The notes below the pieces were generated by a model. The model searched no databases. It was not told the DNA's origin and was given only the letters and a program-made list of their open reading frames with translations. Source: Bradyrhizobium vignae (GTDB lineage: Bacteria > Pseudomonadota > Alphaproteobacteria > Rhizobiales > Xanthobacteraceae). Taken from it: a stretch of DNA of 64,000 bases. This document shows, piece by piece, positions 25,165 to 34,343 of this stretch. Position numbers and translations under genes: made by a program. Positions within the stretch are counted from its first letter, which is position 1, and every line of letters begins with the position of its first letter. The stretch covers positions 1-64,000 of the forward strand of contig NZ_RDQF01000039.1 in NCBI RefSeq assembly GCF_004114425.1, in the 5' to 3' direction.

Positions 25165-25345
25165 CCCGACGCCCTTTGGAACCCTCAATGTTCTTCGTTG
25201 TTGATGCCGCGACCCTAGAGGGCGGCGGCTGAGTAGGAAAGTCTTTACCGAACAGACGCGTCGCGTAAGCGGGCTTTAAGAATTCCGGGGCAACTGGACC
25301 CGTTCTTGCATAGCAGCGAACGGGATCGGAAGAGGGCAGCTGTTC

Positions 25346-26761
25346 TTGAGGGTCTTGTTCATCACCACGGAGATGGACGACTTCGTCCGCGTCGGCGGAC
25401 TGGGCGCCGTTTCTGCCGCCCTTCCGCGCGCCCTTCGCTCCTTTGCCGATATCCGGATCATGCTGCCCGGCTATCGCGACATCATCGAGCAACTCACGCA
25501 TATTCAGATCGTTGGTCGCTGTCCCGCATTCGCTGAGATGCCGGCCTGCTCGCTCGGCCGGGCCGCGACCAAGGACGGCCTGCCGGTCTATGTGCTGTTG
25601 TGCTCTCAGCTCTACGACCGGCCCGGCAATCCCTATGGCGACGAGTCCGGACACGATTGGCCCGACAACGACATCCGTTTCGCGCGCTTTGCCTCGGCGG
25701 CGGCTGAGCTCGCCATGGGCAAGCTGGACAAGAATTGGGCAGCAGACCTGATCCATGCCAATGACTGGCAGGCCTCGCTCGTGCCGGCGTACCTTGCCTG
25801 GGGCGGCGCCAAGCTGCCGTCGATCCTGACCATTCACAATCTCGCCTATCAGGGTCTCTTCCCGAAGGAGGCGCTGCGGCGGATCGGCGCACCGGAGAGC
25901 TCCTTCCACATCGACGGCGTCGAGTTCTACGACCAGGTCTCCTTCCTCAAGGCGGGACTGGTCTACGCCTCGCACCTCACCACGGTCAGCGCCACCTATG
26001 CGCGGGAGATCACCACGGCCGAATTCGGCTGCGGCCTGGAGGGCCTGTTGCAGCTGCGCTCCGACGCCGCCGAGCTCACCGGCATCCTCAACGGCATCGA
26101 CGAAAGCTGGGACCCGCGCTCCTGTGCGCAACTCGCCCAGCAGTTCGGGGCCGGCGACTGGGTCGGCAAGAAGGCCAATGCGGATTACGTGCGCAAACAG
26201 TTCGGGCTCGCGGTCTCGCGCGGCCCGATGTTCGGCATCGTCGCGCGGCTCGTGCACCAGAAGGGCATCGACCTCGTGCTGTCGGCCGCCGACGAAATCG
26301 TCGATGCCGGCGGGCAGATCGTGGTCACCGGCTCCGGCGAGCCGGCGCTCGAGCAGGCCTTGATAGACGCGCATCGCCGCCGCCCCGACGCCATCGGGGT
26401 CGCGATCGGCTTCAACGACGCGCAGGCGCGGCGCATCTTCGCCGGCAGCGACTTCACCTTGATGCCGTCGCGGTTCGAGCCCTGCGGTCTCAGCCAGATG
26501 TACGCCCAGCGCTTCGGCTCATTGCCGATCGGTCACCAGACCGGCGGCCTCGCCGAGACCATCACCGACGGCGAGACCGGATTCCTGTTCTCAAAACCCT
26601 CGCGCGAATCTTTCCTCGGCGGCGTCCGCCGGGCCTTCTCGGCCTTCGTGGCGCACGACCAGCTCGACTCCATGCGCCGCAGCGCCATGGGACGATCGTT
26701 CTCCTGGAGCATCTCGGCGGGTTGTTACAGCGCGCTCTACCGGAAGCTGGCATCGGTGTGA
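25346..26761 (+). CDS. glgA: Glycogen synthase (GT5), GlgA-like
   Basis: A 471-residue glycosyltransferase of the starch/glycogen synthase type: N-terminal domain (MRVLFITTEMDDF), HANDWQASLVPAYL, THE conserved ILTIHNLAYQGLF segment, and the C-terminal SRFEPCGLSQMYAQRFGSLPIG with TGGLAETI. It would extend alpha-1,4-glucan from ADP-glucose. The usual KxGGL motif near the N-terminus is RVGGL. Translation appears to start at a TTG (25346) with AGAGGG upstream. It is not in a glg operon here, though a glycogen-debranching gene is found at 36.2-38.4 kb. Confidence 0.85.
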   Translation: MRVLFITTEMDDFVRVGGLGAVSAALPRALRSFADIRIMLPGYRDIIEQLTHIQIVGRCPAFAEMPACSLGRAATKDGLPVYVLLCSQLYDRPGNPYGDESGHDWPDNDIRFARFASAAAELAMGKLDKNWAADLIHANDWQASLVPAYLAWGGAKLPSILTIHNLAYQGLFPKEALRRIGAPESSFHIDGVEFYDQVSFLKAGLVYASHLTTVSATYAREITTAEFGCGLEGLLQLRSDAAELTGILNGIDESWDPRSCAQLAQQFGAGDWVGKKANADYVRKQFGLAVSRGPMFGIVARLVHQKGIDLVLSAADEIVDAGGQIVVTGSGEPALEQALIDAHRRRPDAIGVAIGFNDAQARRIFAGSDFTLMPSRFEPCGLSQMYAQRFGSLPIGHQTGGLAETITDGETGFLFSKPSRESFLGGVRRAFSAFVAHDQLDSMRRSAMGRSFSWSISAGCYSALYRKLASV

Positions 26762-26825
26762 AGCTGAGGCATTTCCACAGGCGCCGTCATTGCTGTGCAA
26801 GTCCGGGGCACGCCGGGAACAATTC

Positions 26826-27770
26826 TTAGCGGCGCGCGTCCATTTGCGGCCGCCCGATCCAAGCCCGATTGAGACACCGTGTCATCCAATCAGGCTGCGG
26901 CTCACCCCGCAGCCGTGCTTGTGCTTCCTGGTAGGGACCGACGTAGCGCAACCGGTCGGGCAGTTTCGGATAGACACGCCTGATCCAGGTGAGCGCGTTG
27001 TCGGCAGCTCTGATGTCGCGCTCGTCAAGCGCAAGTCCGAACCCGGCGCGCAGTCGCTCCGGCAGCATCCTCGCCGCGAGCGCGCGATACCAGCGCGGCG
27101 GTCGCAACCACGGACGGGCGCCGCTGAAGATCTGTGCGGCGATCTCGCGCGCCGCAGGGCTGACGGTCAGCGTCTCCGACTGCGCCATTGCCGTGGTGTA
27201 GGCGGCGAAGCCGGACCAGTCCGCCGGCAAATCATCCCCGGTCAATCCGAACAGGGCGCCGTACAGCCTGGCCTCGCTCCAATAGCGATCGCGCTCCTCC
27301 GCCGAGAGTGGCGGCAGCACCAGATCGTGCACCATCAGCGCGGTCTCGACCAGCGTCGCATGGACCCACCGCAGCGAGGGGATGTCGTTGGCGCAGTAGC
27401 GCGAGCCGGCCGGGAACGGGCCGACGGTCTCGGGCATCTCGCCGACAATCATGCTGTGACGCCGATGCAGCTGCCGGGACGACAGCAGCGCCTGGTCGAG
27501 CGAGCCGAACACCATGGGGAACACGATGCCGAAGGTGCGATGAAAACGACCGATCGGATCGGCAAAGGTCTTCGAATGCTCGGCAATGGCGGCCGCGACC
27601 CAGGGATGCGCCAGTTGCAACAGCAGCGCGCGGCCGGCGCCGAGAAAGATCACGGCCTCGCGGTCGATCTGCCAAGTGACCGAGGACGGACCGAACACAC
27701 CGGCAACCGGCCCTGCCGCGTGAGCGCGGACGTTATCAAGAGTTGCCTCGAGATCCTTCTCAGTGACCAA
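26826..27770 (-). CDS. MpaB-like oxygenase family protein (DUF2236)
   Basis: A 314-residue protein of the latex-clearing-protein/MpaB family. The opening WQIDREAVIFLGAGRALLLQ and LAHPWVAAAIAEHS, and later SLRWVHATLVETAL with conserved histidines, are typical. Members may bind haem and oxidise lipids or polyisoprenes. No signal peptide. It converges with glgA and is followed on the same strand, upstream, by the patatin gene. Substrate unknown. Confidence 0.8.
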   Translation of the reverse strand: MVTEKDLEATLDNVRAHAAGPVAGVFGPSSVTWQIDREAVIFLGAGRALLLQLAHPWVAAAIAEHSKTFADPIGRFHRTFGIVFPMVFGSLDQALLSSRQLHRRHSMIVGEMPETVGPFPAGSRYCANDIPSLRWVHATLVETALMVHDLVLPPLSAEERDRYWSEARLYGALFGLTGDDLPADWSGFAAYTTAMAQSETLTVSPAAREIAAQIFSGARPWLRPPRWYRALAARMLPERLRAGFGLALDERDIRAADNALTWIRRVYPKLPDRLRYVGPYQEAQARLRGEPQPDWMTRCLNRAWIGRPQMDARR

Positions 27771-27856
27771 TTGCAGCCTCGCGACGAAGACGCGGCAACA
27801 CTAGCCCAGACCACGCGTTCGCGAAATCGTCATCACACAAGACGACGACGAAGCCC

Positions 27857-29005
27857 TCATTCCGCCGCCATCGGCATCTCGTCCATATGCTCGTGCAGCA
27901 CCACGCCGGCGAGCGGATCGAACTCACCGATCCACGGTCTTCGCGCGAGCACGGATCTCGTGTGGGCATAGCCGGCATCCCAGCGCTGGGCGATGCCTGA
28001 GGGGCTGAAATCGATGTCCTTGGTATGGGTCTCGCGGTCGAGCTGCGGCGCCAGCAGGCGCACCACATGCATGCGGGTCGGACAACCATAGCTCGTCAGC
28101 TCGCGCACGGCGGGATCGCCACGCTCGCTCTCGGGCAGCCGCGCGGCGAGCTGATTGATGACGTGGCGTAGGCGATGGGCCTGCTGCTGGCGGGCGATCT
28201 GGCTCGCGATCCGGCTGGAATATTGCACGTCCTTGTGGCGGTTGAACACCTCCGCCATCGTCGTCGGTTCGGCACCGACCGGATTCCACAGATGAACGGC
28301 GAAGATCAGCGAATCCTTGCGCGGGTTGTCGTCAAACACGGCCTCGGTCGGCGTGTTGGACAGGATGCCGCCATCCCAATAGAGCTCGCCGTCGATGCGC
28401 ACCGCCGGAAACGCCGGCGGCAACGCGCCCGAGGCCATGACGTGCTTCACCGTCAGCTCGCCGTCGCGGCTGTCGAAATAGCGCATCCGGCTGCTGCGGA
28501 CATGCGCCGCGCCGACCGTCAGCCGCGGCGAGCAGCGGTTTATCAGGCTGAAATCGACGAGTTCGCGCAGCGTCTTCTCGAGCGGAGCGGTCGAATAGAA
28601 GCCGGCGTGATCGGTGCCCAGCGGAAATGAATCGCCGGCATGCGCCAGCGGATTTGGGCGAAAGAAGCCGGGAATGCCATTGGTGACGGTCGACCAATAG
28701 GCCAGTTTTTCGTTGAAGCCCGGAAACGCGGCGCGCAGATTCCACACTGGATTTTGCTCCATCCGCTTCCAGAATTCCTTCAGGCGCGCGAGCCGCTGGC
28801 GAGGCTCGTTGCCGGCGATCAAGCTTGCATTGATGGCGCCGATCGAAGTGCCGATGATCCAGTCCGGCTCGATGCCGGCCTCGTGCAGCGCCTGGTAGAC
28901 CCCGGCCTGGTAGGAGCCGAGCGCACCGCCGCCCTGAAGCACGAGCACGACCTGGCCGGGCAGGTCTTTGCTGTTGCCTCGCGCGTTGTCCTGCATGCCA
29001 TCCAT
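27857..29005 (-). CDS. Patatin-like phospholipase / hydrolase with DUF3734
   Basis: A 382-residue hydrolase. The patatin core shows the oxyanion hole GGGALG, the nucleophile elbow GTSIGA and the aspartate in DGGILSNTP, forming the Ser-Asp dyad. The C-terminal 180 residues match the DUF3734 extension. The start at 29005 (MDGMQDNARG) has AAGGAG six bases upstream. It is 85 bases downstream of a 3-hydroxybutyrate dehydrogenase gene on the same strand, a pairing seen in other PHB-forming Alphaproteobacteria, suggesting work on polyhydroxybutyrate granules or lipids. Confidence 0.88.
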   Translation of the reverse strand: MDGMQDNARGNSKDLPGQVVLVLQGGGALGSYQAGVYQALHEAGIEPDWIIGTSIGAINASLIAGNEPRQRLARLKEFWKRMEQNPVWNLRAAFPGFNEKLAYWSTVTNGIPGFFRPNPLAHAGDSFPLGTDHAGFYSTAPLEKTLRELVDFSLINRCSPRLTVGAAHVRSSRMRYFDSRDGELTVKHVMASGALPPAFPAVRIDGELYWDGGILSNTPTEAVFDDNPRKDSLIFAVHLWNPVGAEPTTMAEVFNRHKDVQYSSRIASQIARQQQAHRLRHVINQLAARLPESERGDPAVRELTSYGCPTRMHVVRLLAPQLDRETHTKDIDFSPSGIAQRWDAGYAHTRSVLARRPWIGEFDPLAGVVLHEHMDEMPMAAE

Positions 29006-29090
29006 GTCTCGCTCCTTTTGAGCTTGCACCGATCGAATATTCGCTGTCGGCGGCAGCTTGTTACGCCGGCCGGAACGAACCCGTTCCATC

Positions 29091-29915
29091 TCAATGCGCG
29101 GTCCAGCCGCCGTCGACCGGCAGCGCCGCGCCGGTGATCGATGCGGCCGCGTCCGTCGACAGGAACACCGCGAGCGCGCCGAGCTCCTCGACGGTGGCAA
29201 AGCGCTTGTTGGGTTGCTGTGCCAGCAGAACATCTCGGACTACCTGATCGCGCGAGATACCGTGCGCCTTCGCCTGACCGTCGATCTGGGCCTCGACCAG
29301 CGGGGTATAGACATAGCCGGGGCAGACCGCGTTGCAGGTGATGCCCTCTTCCGCGGTCTCCAGCGCCGTCACCTTCGTGAGACCGATGATGCCGTGCTTG
29401 GCGGCGACATAGGCCGCCTTGAACGGCGAACCGATCAAGCCGTGCGCCGAGGCAATGTTGATGATCCTGCCAAAGCCGTTCAGCCGCATCGCCGGCAGCA
29501 CGAGCCGTGTGGTGTGGAAGGCCGAGGACAGGTTGATCGCGAGGATCTGGTCCCACTTCTCGACCGGAAACTGGTCGAGCGGCGCGACATGCTGGATGCC
29601 GGCGTTGTTGACCAGGATGTCCAGCCGGCCGGATTGGGCCAGCGTCGCAGCGATCATCTCGGCGATCGATGTCGACCTCGTCATATCCGCGGGCGAGTAG
29701 CTTGCCTTCACGCCGAACTCGGTGGCGATCTGCTCGCGTGTCCGGCCGATCTCGCCGGCGACACCAAGACCGTTGAGCACGATGTCGGCGCCGGAAGCGG
29801 CCAGAGCCCGCGCAATGCCGAGGCCGATGCCGCTGGTCGACCCGGTGACGAGAGCCACCTTGCCGGCCAGCACGCGGGACGAAGCGGACGTCTGCGTCTT
29901 GATAGGGATATTCAT
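29091..29915 (-). CDS. bdhA: 3-hydroxybutyrate dehydrogenase
   Basis: A 274-residue short-chain dehydrogenase: TGSTSGIGLGIA nucleotide motif, NNAG, catalytic Ser in IASAHGLIGS, YVAAKHG tyrosine-lysine pair, and the PGYVYTPLV segment characteristic of 3-hydroxybutyrate dehydrogenases. It oxidises D-3-hydroxybutyrate to acetoacetate with NAD in PHB breakdown. It likely leads an operon with the patatin-like gene and is divergent from a LysR regulator gene starting 178 bases away. Confidence 0.9.
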   Translation of the reverse strand: MNIPIKTQTSASSRVLAGKVALVTGSTSGIGLGIARALAASGADIVLNGLGVAGEIGRTREQIATEFGVKASYSPADMTRSTSIAEMIAATLAQSGRLDILVNNAGIQHVAPLDQFPVEKWDQILAINLSSAFHTTRLVLPAMRLNGFGRIINIASAHGLIGSPFKAAYVAAKHGIIGLTKVTALETAEEGITCNAVCPGYVYTPLVEAQIDGQAKAHGISRDQVVRDVLLAQQPNKRFATVEELGALAVFLSTDAAASITGAALPVDGGWTAH

Positions 29916-30093
29916 GATCCAGACCTCTTCTGCGCAACGCCGCGCCGCGGCTGGCTCGAAATGTGCGGGATCACCCGGGTTTGCGGAAATGCCGGTTAGC
30001 TTCCGAGTCGATACGTCCGCGCTATCGCTTGCGGGGTGTCATTCCCGGTTCCTATCGGCTAGATTTCCGGTCGATTTTGCCGGGAGCCGATCC

Positions 30094-30981
30094 ATGGAAA
30101 TGCATCAGGTCCGCTATTTCCTCGCGGTGGCGCAGCTGTTGAATTTCACGCGCGCCGCCGAAGATTGCAACGTGACGCAGCCGTCGCTGACGCGCGCGAT
30201 CAAGCAGCTCGAGGCCGAGCTCGGCGGTGACCTATTCCGCCGCGAACGGCCGGCGGCGCAATTGACCGAGCTCGGTCAGCGCATGCATCCGCTTCTGAAG
30301 CAATGCTATGACGCCGCCGTAGGCGCGCGCTCGCTCGCCTCCTCGTTCAAGAGCGGAGAGATCGGTGCGCTCCGTATTGCACTGACGCATTCGATCGACC
30401 TCGCGCTGCTCATTCCGCATCTCAGCGAGATCAAACGGCAGTTCAACCGGCTCGAATTCCGCTTCCTGCGCGGGACCGGCCGCGAGGTCGGTGAATTCCT
30501 CAAGAAGGGGGAAGCCGAGCTCGGCATCGCCGCCGAGATCGACGAGGCCTGGGAGCGGCTCGACGTGTGGCCACTGTTCACGGAAGGCTTCGATCTCGTC
30601 GTCAGCCGCGCCCACCGTCTCGCCGAGCACGACGTGATCGAGCCGGACGATCTGCGCGCTGAGCAATTGCTCGGCCGGAGCTATTGCGAGCATTCCAGAC
30701 GCATCTCCGCCAGCCTGCGCGAGCACGGCATCGACGTCGATCACGGCCACGAGATTTCGAGCGAGCGCGACCTGATCGAACTGGTCGAGGCCGACATCGG
30801 CATCGCCATGATGCCCCACACCTCGCCGGTGCCGGAGAGCCTGAAACGTGCCGCAGTCACCGGGCTCGACGCACGCCGCACCGTCAGCCTCTACGGCGTC
30901 GCCGGCCGACAGCGGACGGCGGTCGCCAATGCGGTGATGCGGATGCTGCGCGGCGCGGACTGGCGGGAGATCGCGGGGTGA
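30094..30981 (+). CDS. LysR-family transcriptional regulator
   Basis: A 295-residue LysR regulator of standard length. The helix-turn-helix is at residues 1-60 (MEMHQVRYFLAVAQ ... RAAEDCNVTQPSLTRAIKQLE), followed by the effector-binding domain. GGGAG lies eight bases before the ATG. It is divergently placed to bdhA and the patatin gene, so it is the natural candidate regulator of that pair, with the 178-base gap as shared control region. Confidence 0.9.
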   Translation: MEMHQVRYFLAVAQLLNFTRAAEDCNVTQPSLTRAIKQLEAELGGDLFRRERPAAQLTELGQRMHPLLKQCYDAAVGARSLASSFKSGEIGALRIALTHSIDLALLIPHLSEIKRQFNRLEFRFLRGTGREVGEFLKKGEAELGIAAEIDEAWERLDVWPLFTEGFDLVVSRAHRLAEHDVIEPDDLRAEQLLGRSYCEHSRRISASLREHGIDVDHGHEISSERDLIELVEADIGIAMMPHTSPVPESLKRAAVTGLDARRTVSLYGVAGRQRTAVANAVMRMLRGADWREIAG

Positions 30982-31011
30982 TACTGTGAGTGATCGCCGC
31001 GCTTCTTCCTT

Positions 31012-31036
31012 CTCCCTTTGTGGTCCACAAGGGGAG
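31012..31036. terminator. Hairpin between convergent genes
   Basis: CTCCCTTTGTGG and CCACAAGGGGAG form a 12-pair stem (one G/T pair) with almost no loop, between the LysR stop and the peroxiredoxin stop. It resembles the half-site of the CTCCCC/GGGGAG repeat family also seen inside soxX, and may act as a bidirectional terminator. Confidence 0.55.
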
Positions 31037-31058
31037 AGGGTGGAACACTCTGCGCGGC

Positions 31059-31775
31059 TCAGTTCTCCCGGCTCGCGCTCTCCAGCGCCTCGACTAGATC
31101 GTCGATCTCCATTCGTTTGCGAAAATCCGGATCGACGAAGCGAGCCTTCACCAGTCGGTCGCGCCCGACCACGAACACGGCCGGGATCGGCAGCATCCAG
31201 CCGTCATTGCCGTGGAATTTCGCCATGTCCTGATGGGACAGCAGCTCCTGGATCTCGGCGCCGAGCCAGATCGCGAGGTTGAGCGACAGCGCATAGCCGT
31301 TGTCGAGATCGGTCAGGATCGGAAACGGCGCGCCGGATTCGGCCTTGAGCTGTCCAGTATATTCCTGCGTCTCCGGCATGATCGCGACGACCTGCGCACC
31401 CATTGCCTTGATGCGGTCCTGCGCCTGGACCACGGCGCGGACATTGAGCCGGCAGTAGGGACACCAGTGTCCGCGGAAGAACATCACTGCGACGGGGCCA
31501 CGCTGCAGCAGCGCGGGCAGCGTCACGAGCCGCCCGCCCTCGTCGGGCAACATGAACGGCGGCATCGGATCGCCCGGCCGCGGCGCGGTCTCGCCACCGC
31601 CGTTCCCGTCCAATCGCGCCACGAGGCGATCGACCGCCTCGCCATAGGCAGGGAAGACCTTGCGGCTGGCATCGGCGTAGGCGCGGAGTTGTTCGTTCAG
31701 CGTGCCGTCCATGTCGCGGCAGCGCTGGAAGGCGAGCCTGAGCCGTTCGGCGTCGGCTGGGGATAGAGACGTCAT
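31059..31775 (-). CDS. Peroxiredoxin-like (AhpC/TSA family) protein
   Basis: A 238-residue thioredoxin-fold protein. After a helical N-terminal 65 residues, the domain begins at PGDPMPPFMLPDEGG, with the active site FFRGHWCPYCRLN, a CxxC pair in which the first cysteine takes the peroxidatic position. It likely reduces peroxides in the cytoplasm. The N-terminal extension is typical for this rhizobial group. No partner reductase is adjacent. Confidence 0.85.
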   Translation of the reverse strand: MTSLSPADAERLRLAFQRCRDMDGTLNEQLRAYADASRKVFPAYGEAVDRLVARLDGNGGGETAPRPGDPMPPFMLPDEGGRLVTLPALLQRGPVAVMFFRGHWCPYCRLNVRAVVQAQDRIKAMGAQVVAIMPETQEYTGQLKAESGAPFPILTDLDNGYALSLNLAIWLGAEIQELLSHQDMAKFHGNDGWMLPIPAVFVVGRDRLVKARFVDPDFRKRMEIDDLVEALESASREN

Positions 31776-31858
31776 CCTTCTGCTCCGGCATTCCTGGGGC
31801 GAATACTAGTTTCCCGGTTCGGCCGCCCGCAAGGGGCGGCCCCGATGCCCGGACCGGT

Positions 31859-32143
31859 TCAATTCACGTAGAAATTGCCGGTCGGATCCAACCGCCCGGA
31901 AGTGGAGTACAGCGTGCCGTTGTCCATGAAGAACACGGTGTTGGCAGGCACCTTCCTCGCGTTCTTCATCATGGCCTCGTGGTTCTTCTCGGCGGGAGCC
32001 ATGGCCATCGCCGACATCTTGCCGGGCCCGCCATAGACATAGGCCATGCCGGCCTTCAAATCCCAGGCCGCTTCCGAGAACGCCGACGTGGCGATCACCG
32101 CGAAGGCCGCGGTAAAGATCAGGGTTTTGGACACTTTCGTCAT
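31859..32143 (-). CDS. Small exported protein of unknown function
   Basis: A 94-residue protein with signal peptide MTKVSKTLIFTAAFAVIATSAFS and a mature part containing methionine- and alanine-rich sequence (KMSAMAMAPAEKNHEAMMK) followed by a C-terminal beta-like region (VFFMDNGTLYSTSGRL). The start at 32143 has CGGAGGAGC upstream. The methionine and histidine content could bind metals, but that is speculation. Downstream lies a GGCCGCCC/GGGCGGCC stem at 31821-31841. Confidence 0.75.
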   Translation of the reverse strand: MTKVSKTLIFTAAFAVIATSAFSEAAWDLKAGMAYVYGGPGKMSAMAMAPAEKNHEAMMKNARKVPANTVFFMDNGTLYSTSGRLDPTGNFYVN

Positions 32144-32380
32144 GAGATGCTCCTCCGGATTGACGTGAACGCCCGCCAATCGGGCGCCCTGTCATCGGAC
32201 GCCAGATCCCCCGGAAGCGGAAATGCCGATGCCCAATCGGTTCGATAGCCGCGGCGCATCAACATAGCGCCGGGCTATCGCATCGAAAGCGAGCCGGCAT
32301 TTCAACATCGACGCGGTCTCGACGAAGCTCCTGCCATAGCCGGCGACCACCACGGTTGCGGCCAACACAGGAGAGTTCCC

Positions 32381-32860
32381 ATGTCTAGGCATCACATCGT
32401 GTCGCGCGTGGTTTGGACAGGCGTTGCCGTTCTCGGGGCGCTGACATTTGCCACACCAGTTTTCGCCGGCGAATGTCCGGCTGGCAAGATCAAGCCGAAC
32501 GCACAGCAGATGGTCGACTATAAGCCGGTCGGCGTCACCGACGTCACGCTCGGGGCGATCGACCTCGGCAAGCAGCCCGCCCATATCGATGGTCGCGAGC
32601 TGCGCTTCCGCAAGCTGACCATCGAGCCCGGCGGCATCGTGCCCTGGCACAGCCATGACGACCGCCCCGCCCTGATCTTCGTGCAGCAGGGCGAGATCGT
32701 CGAATACGCCTCCAACTGCGTCGATCCGATCGTGCACAAGGCCGGCGACATCCGTCCCGAGGTCTACGGCACCTCGCATTGGTGGAAGAACCTCGGCAAG
32801 GAAACGGTCATTCTCTATGTCGGCGATGTCCGCAAGGATCCGAACGACCATCACATGTGA
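32381..32860 (+). CDS. Exported cupin-domain protein
   Basis: A 159-residue protein with signal peptide ending VFAGEC and one cupin barrel: GGIVPWHSHDDRPALIFVQQGE supplies metal-binding histidines and a glutamate, and the second motif lies around GDIRPEVYGTSHWWKN. It is likely a periplasmic metal-binding protein; the enzymatic role is unknown. AGGAGAG lies before the ATG. A dispersed repeat separates it from the MFS gene downstream. Confidence 0.82.
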   Translation: MSRHHIVSRVVWTGVAVLGALTFATPVFAGECPAGKIKPNAQQMVDYKPVGVTDVTLGAIDLGKQPAHIDGRELRFRKLTIEPGGIVPWHSHDDRPALIFVQQGEIVEYASNCVDPIVHKAGDIRPEVYGTSHWWKNLGKETVILYVGDVRKDPNDHHM

Positions 32861-32877
32861 CGAGCGCCAAGTGTGCC

Positions 32878-32973
32878 GTCGTTCCGGGGCGCGAAGCGAA
32901 CCCGGAACCTCGAGATTCCGGGTCTGGTGCTCCGGGCCGCATTGCGGTCCCGTGCGCACCAGCCCGGAACGAC
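32878..32973. repeat. Dispersed palindromic repeat
   Basis: Terminal arms GTCGTTCCGGG and CCCGGAACGAC with an inner inverted pair around CCCGGAAC...GATTCCGGG. It is a recognised Bradyrhizobium intergenic repeat type and lies between the cupin and MFS genes. Confidence 0.78.
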
Positions 32974-32994
32974 AGATCAACGGACAATCACGCC

Positions 32995-34197
32995 ATGACC
33001 GATGTTTCCGCGCCGATCAAACCGGCCGCGACGAGGATGGATGCGCACTCGCCGGGCCTCGCCCTGCGCTCGCTCGTGATCGGCCTCACCGCATTCCTGA
33101 CCGTCGTCGATCTCTTCGCGACGCAGGCGATCCTGCCTTCGCTCACGCGCCACTACGGCGTCACTCCCGCAGCGATGGGTTTTGCGGTCAACGCCAGCAC
33201 CTTCGGCATGGCGGTCGCCGGTCTCGTCATCGGCTTCTTCAGCCCGCATATCGATCGGCGGACCGGTATCCTGCTCAGCCTGGCAGTTCTTGCGATCCCC
33301 ACCAGCCTGTTGGCGTCCGCGCCCAATCTTGCCGTCTTCACCGCCCTGCGGGTCACGCAGGGCCTCTGCATGGCGTCCGCCTTCGCGCTCACCCTCGCTT
33401 ATCTCGGCGAGCAATGCAGCGCCATGGACGCCGGCAGTGCGTTTGCCGCCTACATCACCGGCAATGTCGCCAGCAACCTCGTCGGCCGGCTGATTTCGGC
33501 GGCGGTCGCGGACGGCCTCGGCCTCGCCTGGAATTTCTATTTCTTCGCGGCGCTCAATCTGGCCGGCACGGTGCTGGTCTATTTCACCGTCGGACGCGTG
33601 CAGCCGATGCACGCGATGATGCCGGCGGCTTCACCGCTCGCCGCCACCATCGCGCATTGGCGCAATCCGCAGCTGCGAGCAGCCTTCGGCATCGGCTTCT
33701 GTATCCTCTTCGCCTTCATCGGCACCTTCACCTTCGTCAATTTCGTGCTGGTGCGGCCGCCGCTGTCGCTCGGCATGATGGATCTGGGCTTCGTCTATTT
33801 CGTCTTCCTGCCCTCCATCCTCACGACGCTTCTAGCTGGCAAGGTGGCCGCGCGACTGGGGACGCGGCCCACGATCTGGGCGGCACTCGCCGCTGCCGGG
33901 CTCGGCCTGCCCCTGATGCTGGCGCCGCATCTGGCCGAAGTGCTCGCCGGCATGGTGCTGGTCGGCATCGGCACATTCTTCGCCCAGGCCGCCGCGACGG
34001 GCTTCGTCGGACAGGCGGCTGCCGAGAACCGCGGGATTGCCAGCGGCACCTATCTGGCCTGCTACTTCTGCGGCGGGCTGGTCGGCACGGCGGTGCTGGG
34101 GCGTCTGTTCGATGAGTACGGATGGTATGCGTGCGTGGCCGGTATCGGCGCGGCGCTCGCCGCTGCGGCCCTGCTCACGCTCGCCTTGAAGCGCTAA
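32995..34197 (+). CDS. MFS transporter
   Basis: A 400-residue major facilitator with twelve predicted membrane segments. The first segment is VIGLTAFLTVVDLFATQAILPSL, and the loop 2-3 motif is NASTFGMAVAGLVIGFFSPHIDRRTG. It resembles the drug/metabolite exporter branch (YgaY/NreB-like). The start at 32995 (MTDVSAPIKP) is taken because upstream sequence is a dispersed repeat. Substrate unknown. Confidence 0.85.
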   Translation: MTDVSAPIKPAATRMDAHSPGLALRSLVIGLTAFLTVVDLFATQAILPSLTRHYGVTPAAMGFAVNASTFGMAVAGLVIGFFSPHIDRRTGILLSLAVLAIPTSLLASAPNLAVFTALRVTQGLCMASAFALTLAYLGEQCSAMDAGSAFAAYITGNVASNLVGRLISAAVADGLGLAWNFYFFAALNLAGTVLVYFTVGRVQPMHAMMPAASPLAATIAHWRNPQLRAAFGIGFCILFAFIGTFTFVNFVLVRPPLSLGMMDLGFVYFVFLPSILTTLLAGKVAARLGTRPTIWAALAAAGLGLPLMLAPHLAEVLAGMVLVGIGTFFAQAAATGFVGQAAAENRGIASGTYLACYFCGGLVGTAVLGRLFDEYGWYACVAGIGAALAAAALLTLALKR

Positions 34198-34343
34198 CGC
34201 CTGGGCCGTACCGCCTCGGCCGGCGTGATGCCAATCGTGCCCCGCAACCGCATGCGCTTGCACAATCCGGACGCCAGATCAGTTTCTCCCCGGGACTTCT
34301 GACCGGCCGAACCCGTTTGCGCCACGCATTTCTTTCGCACGGG

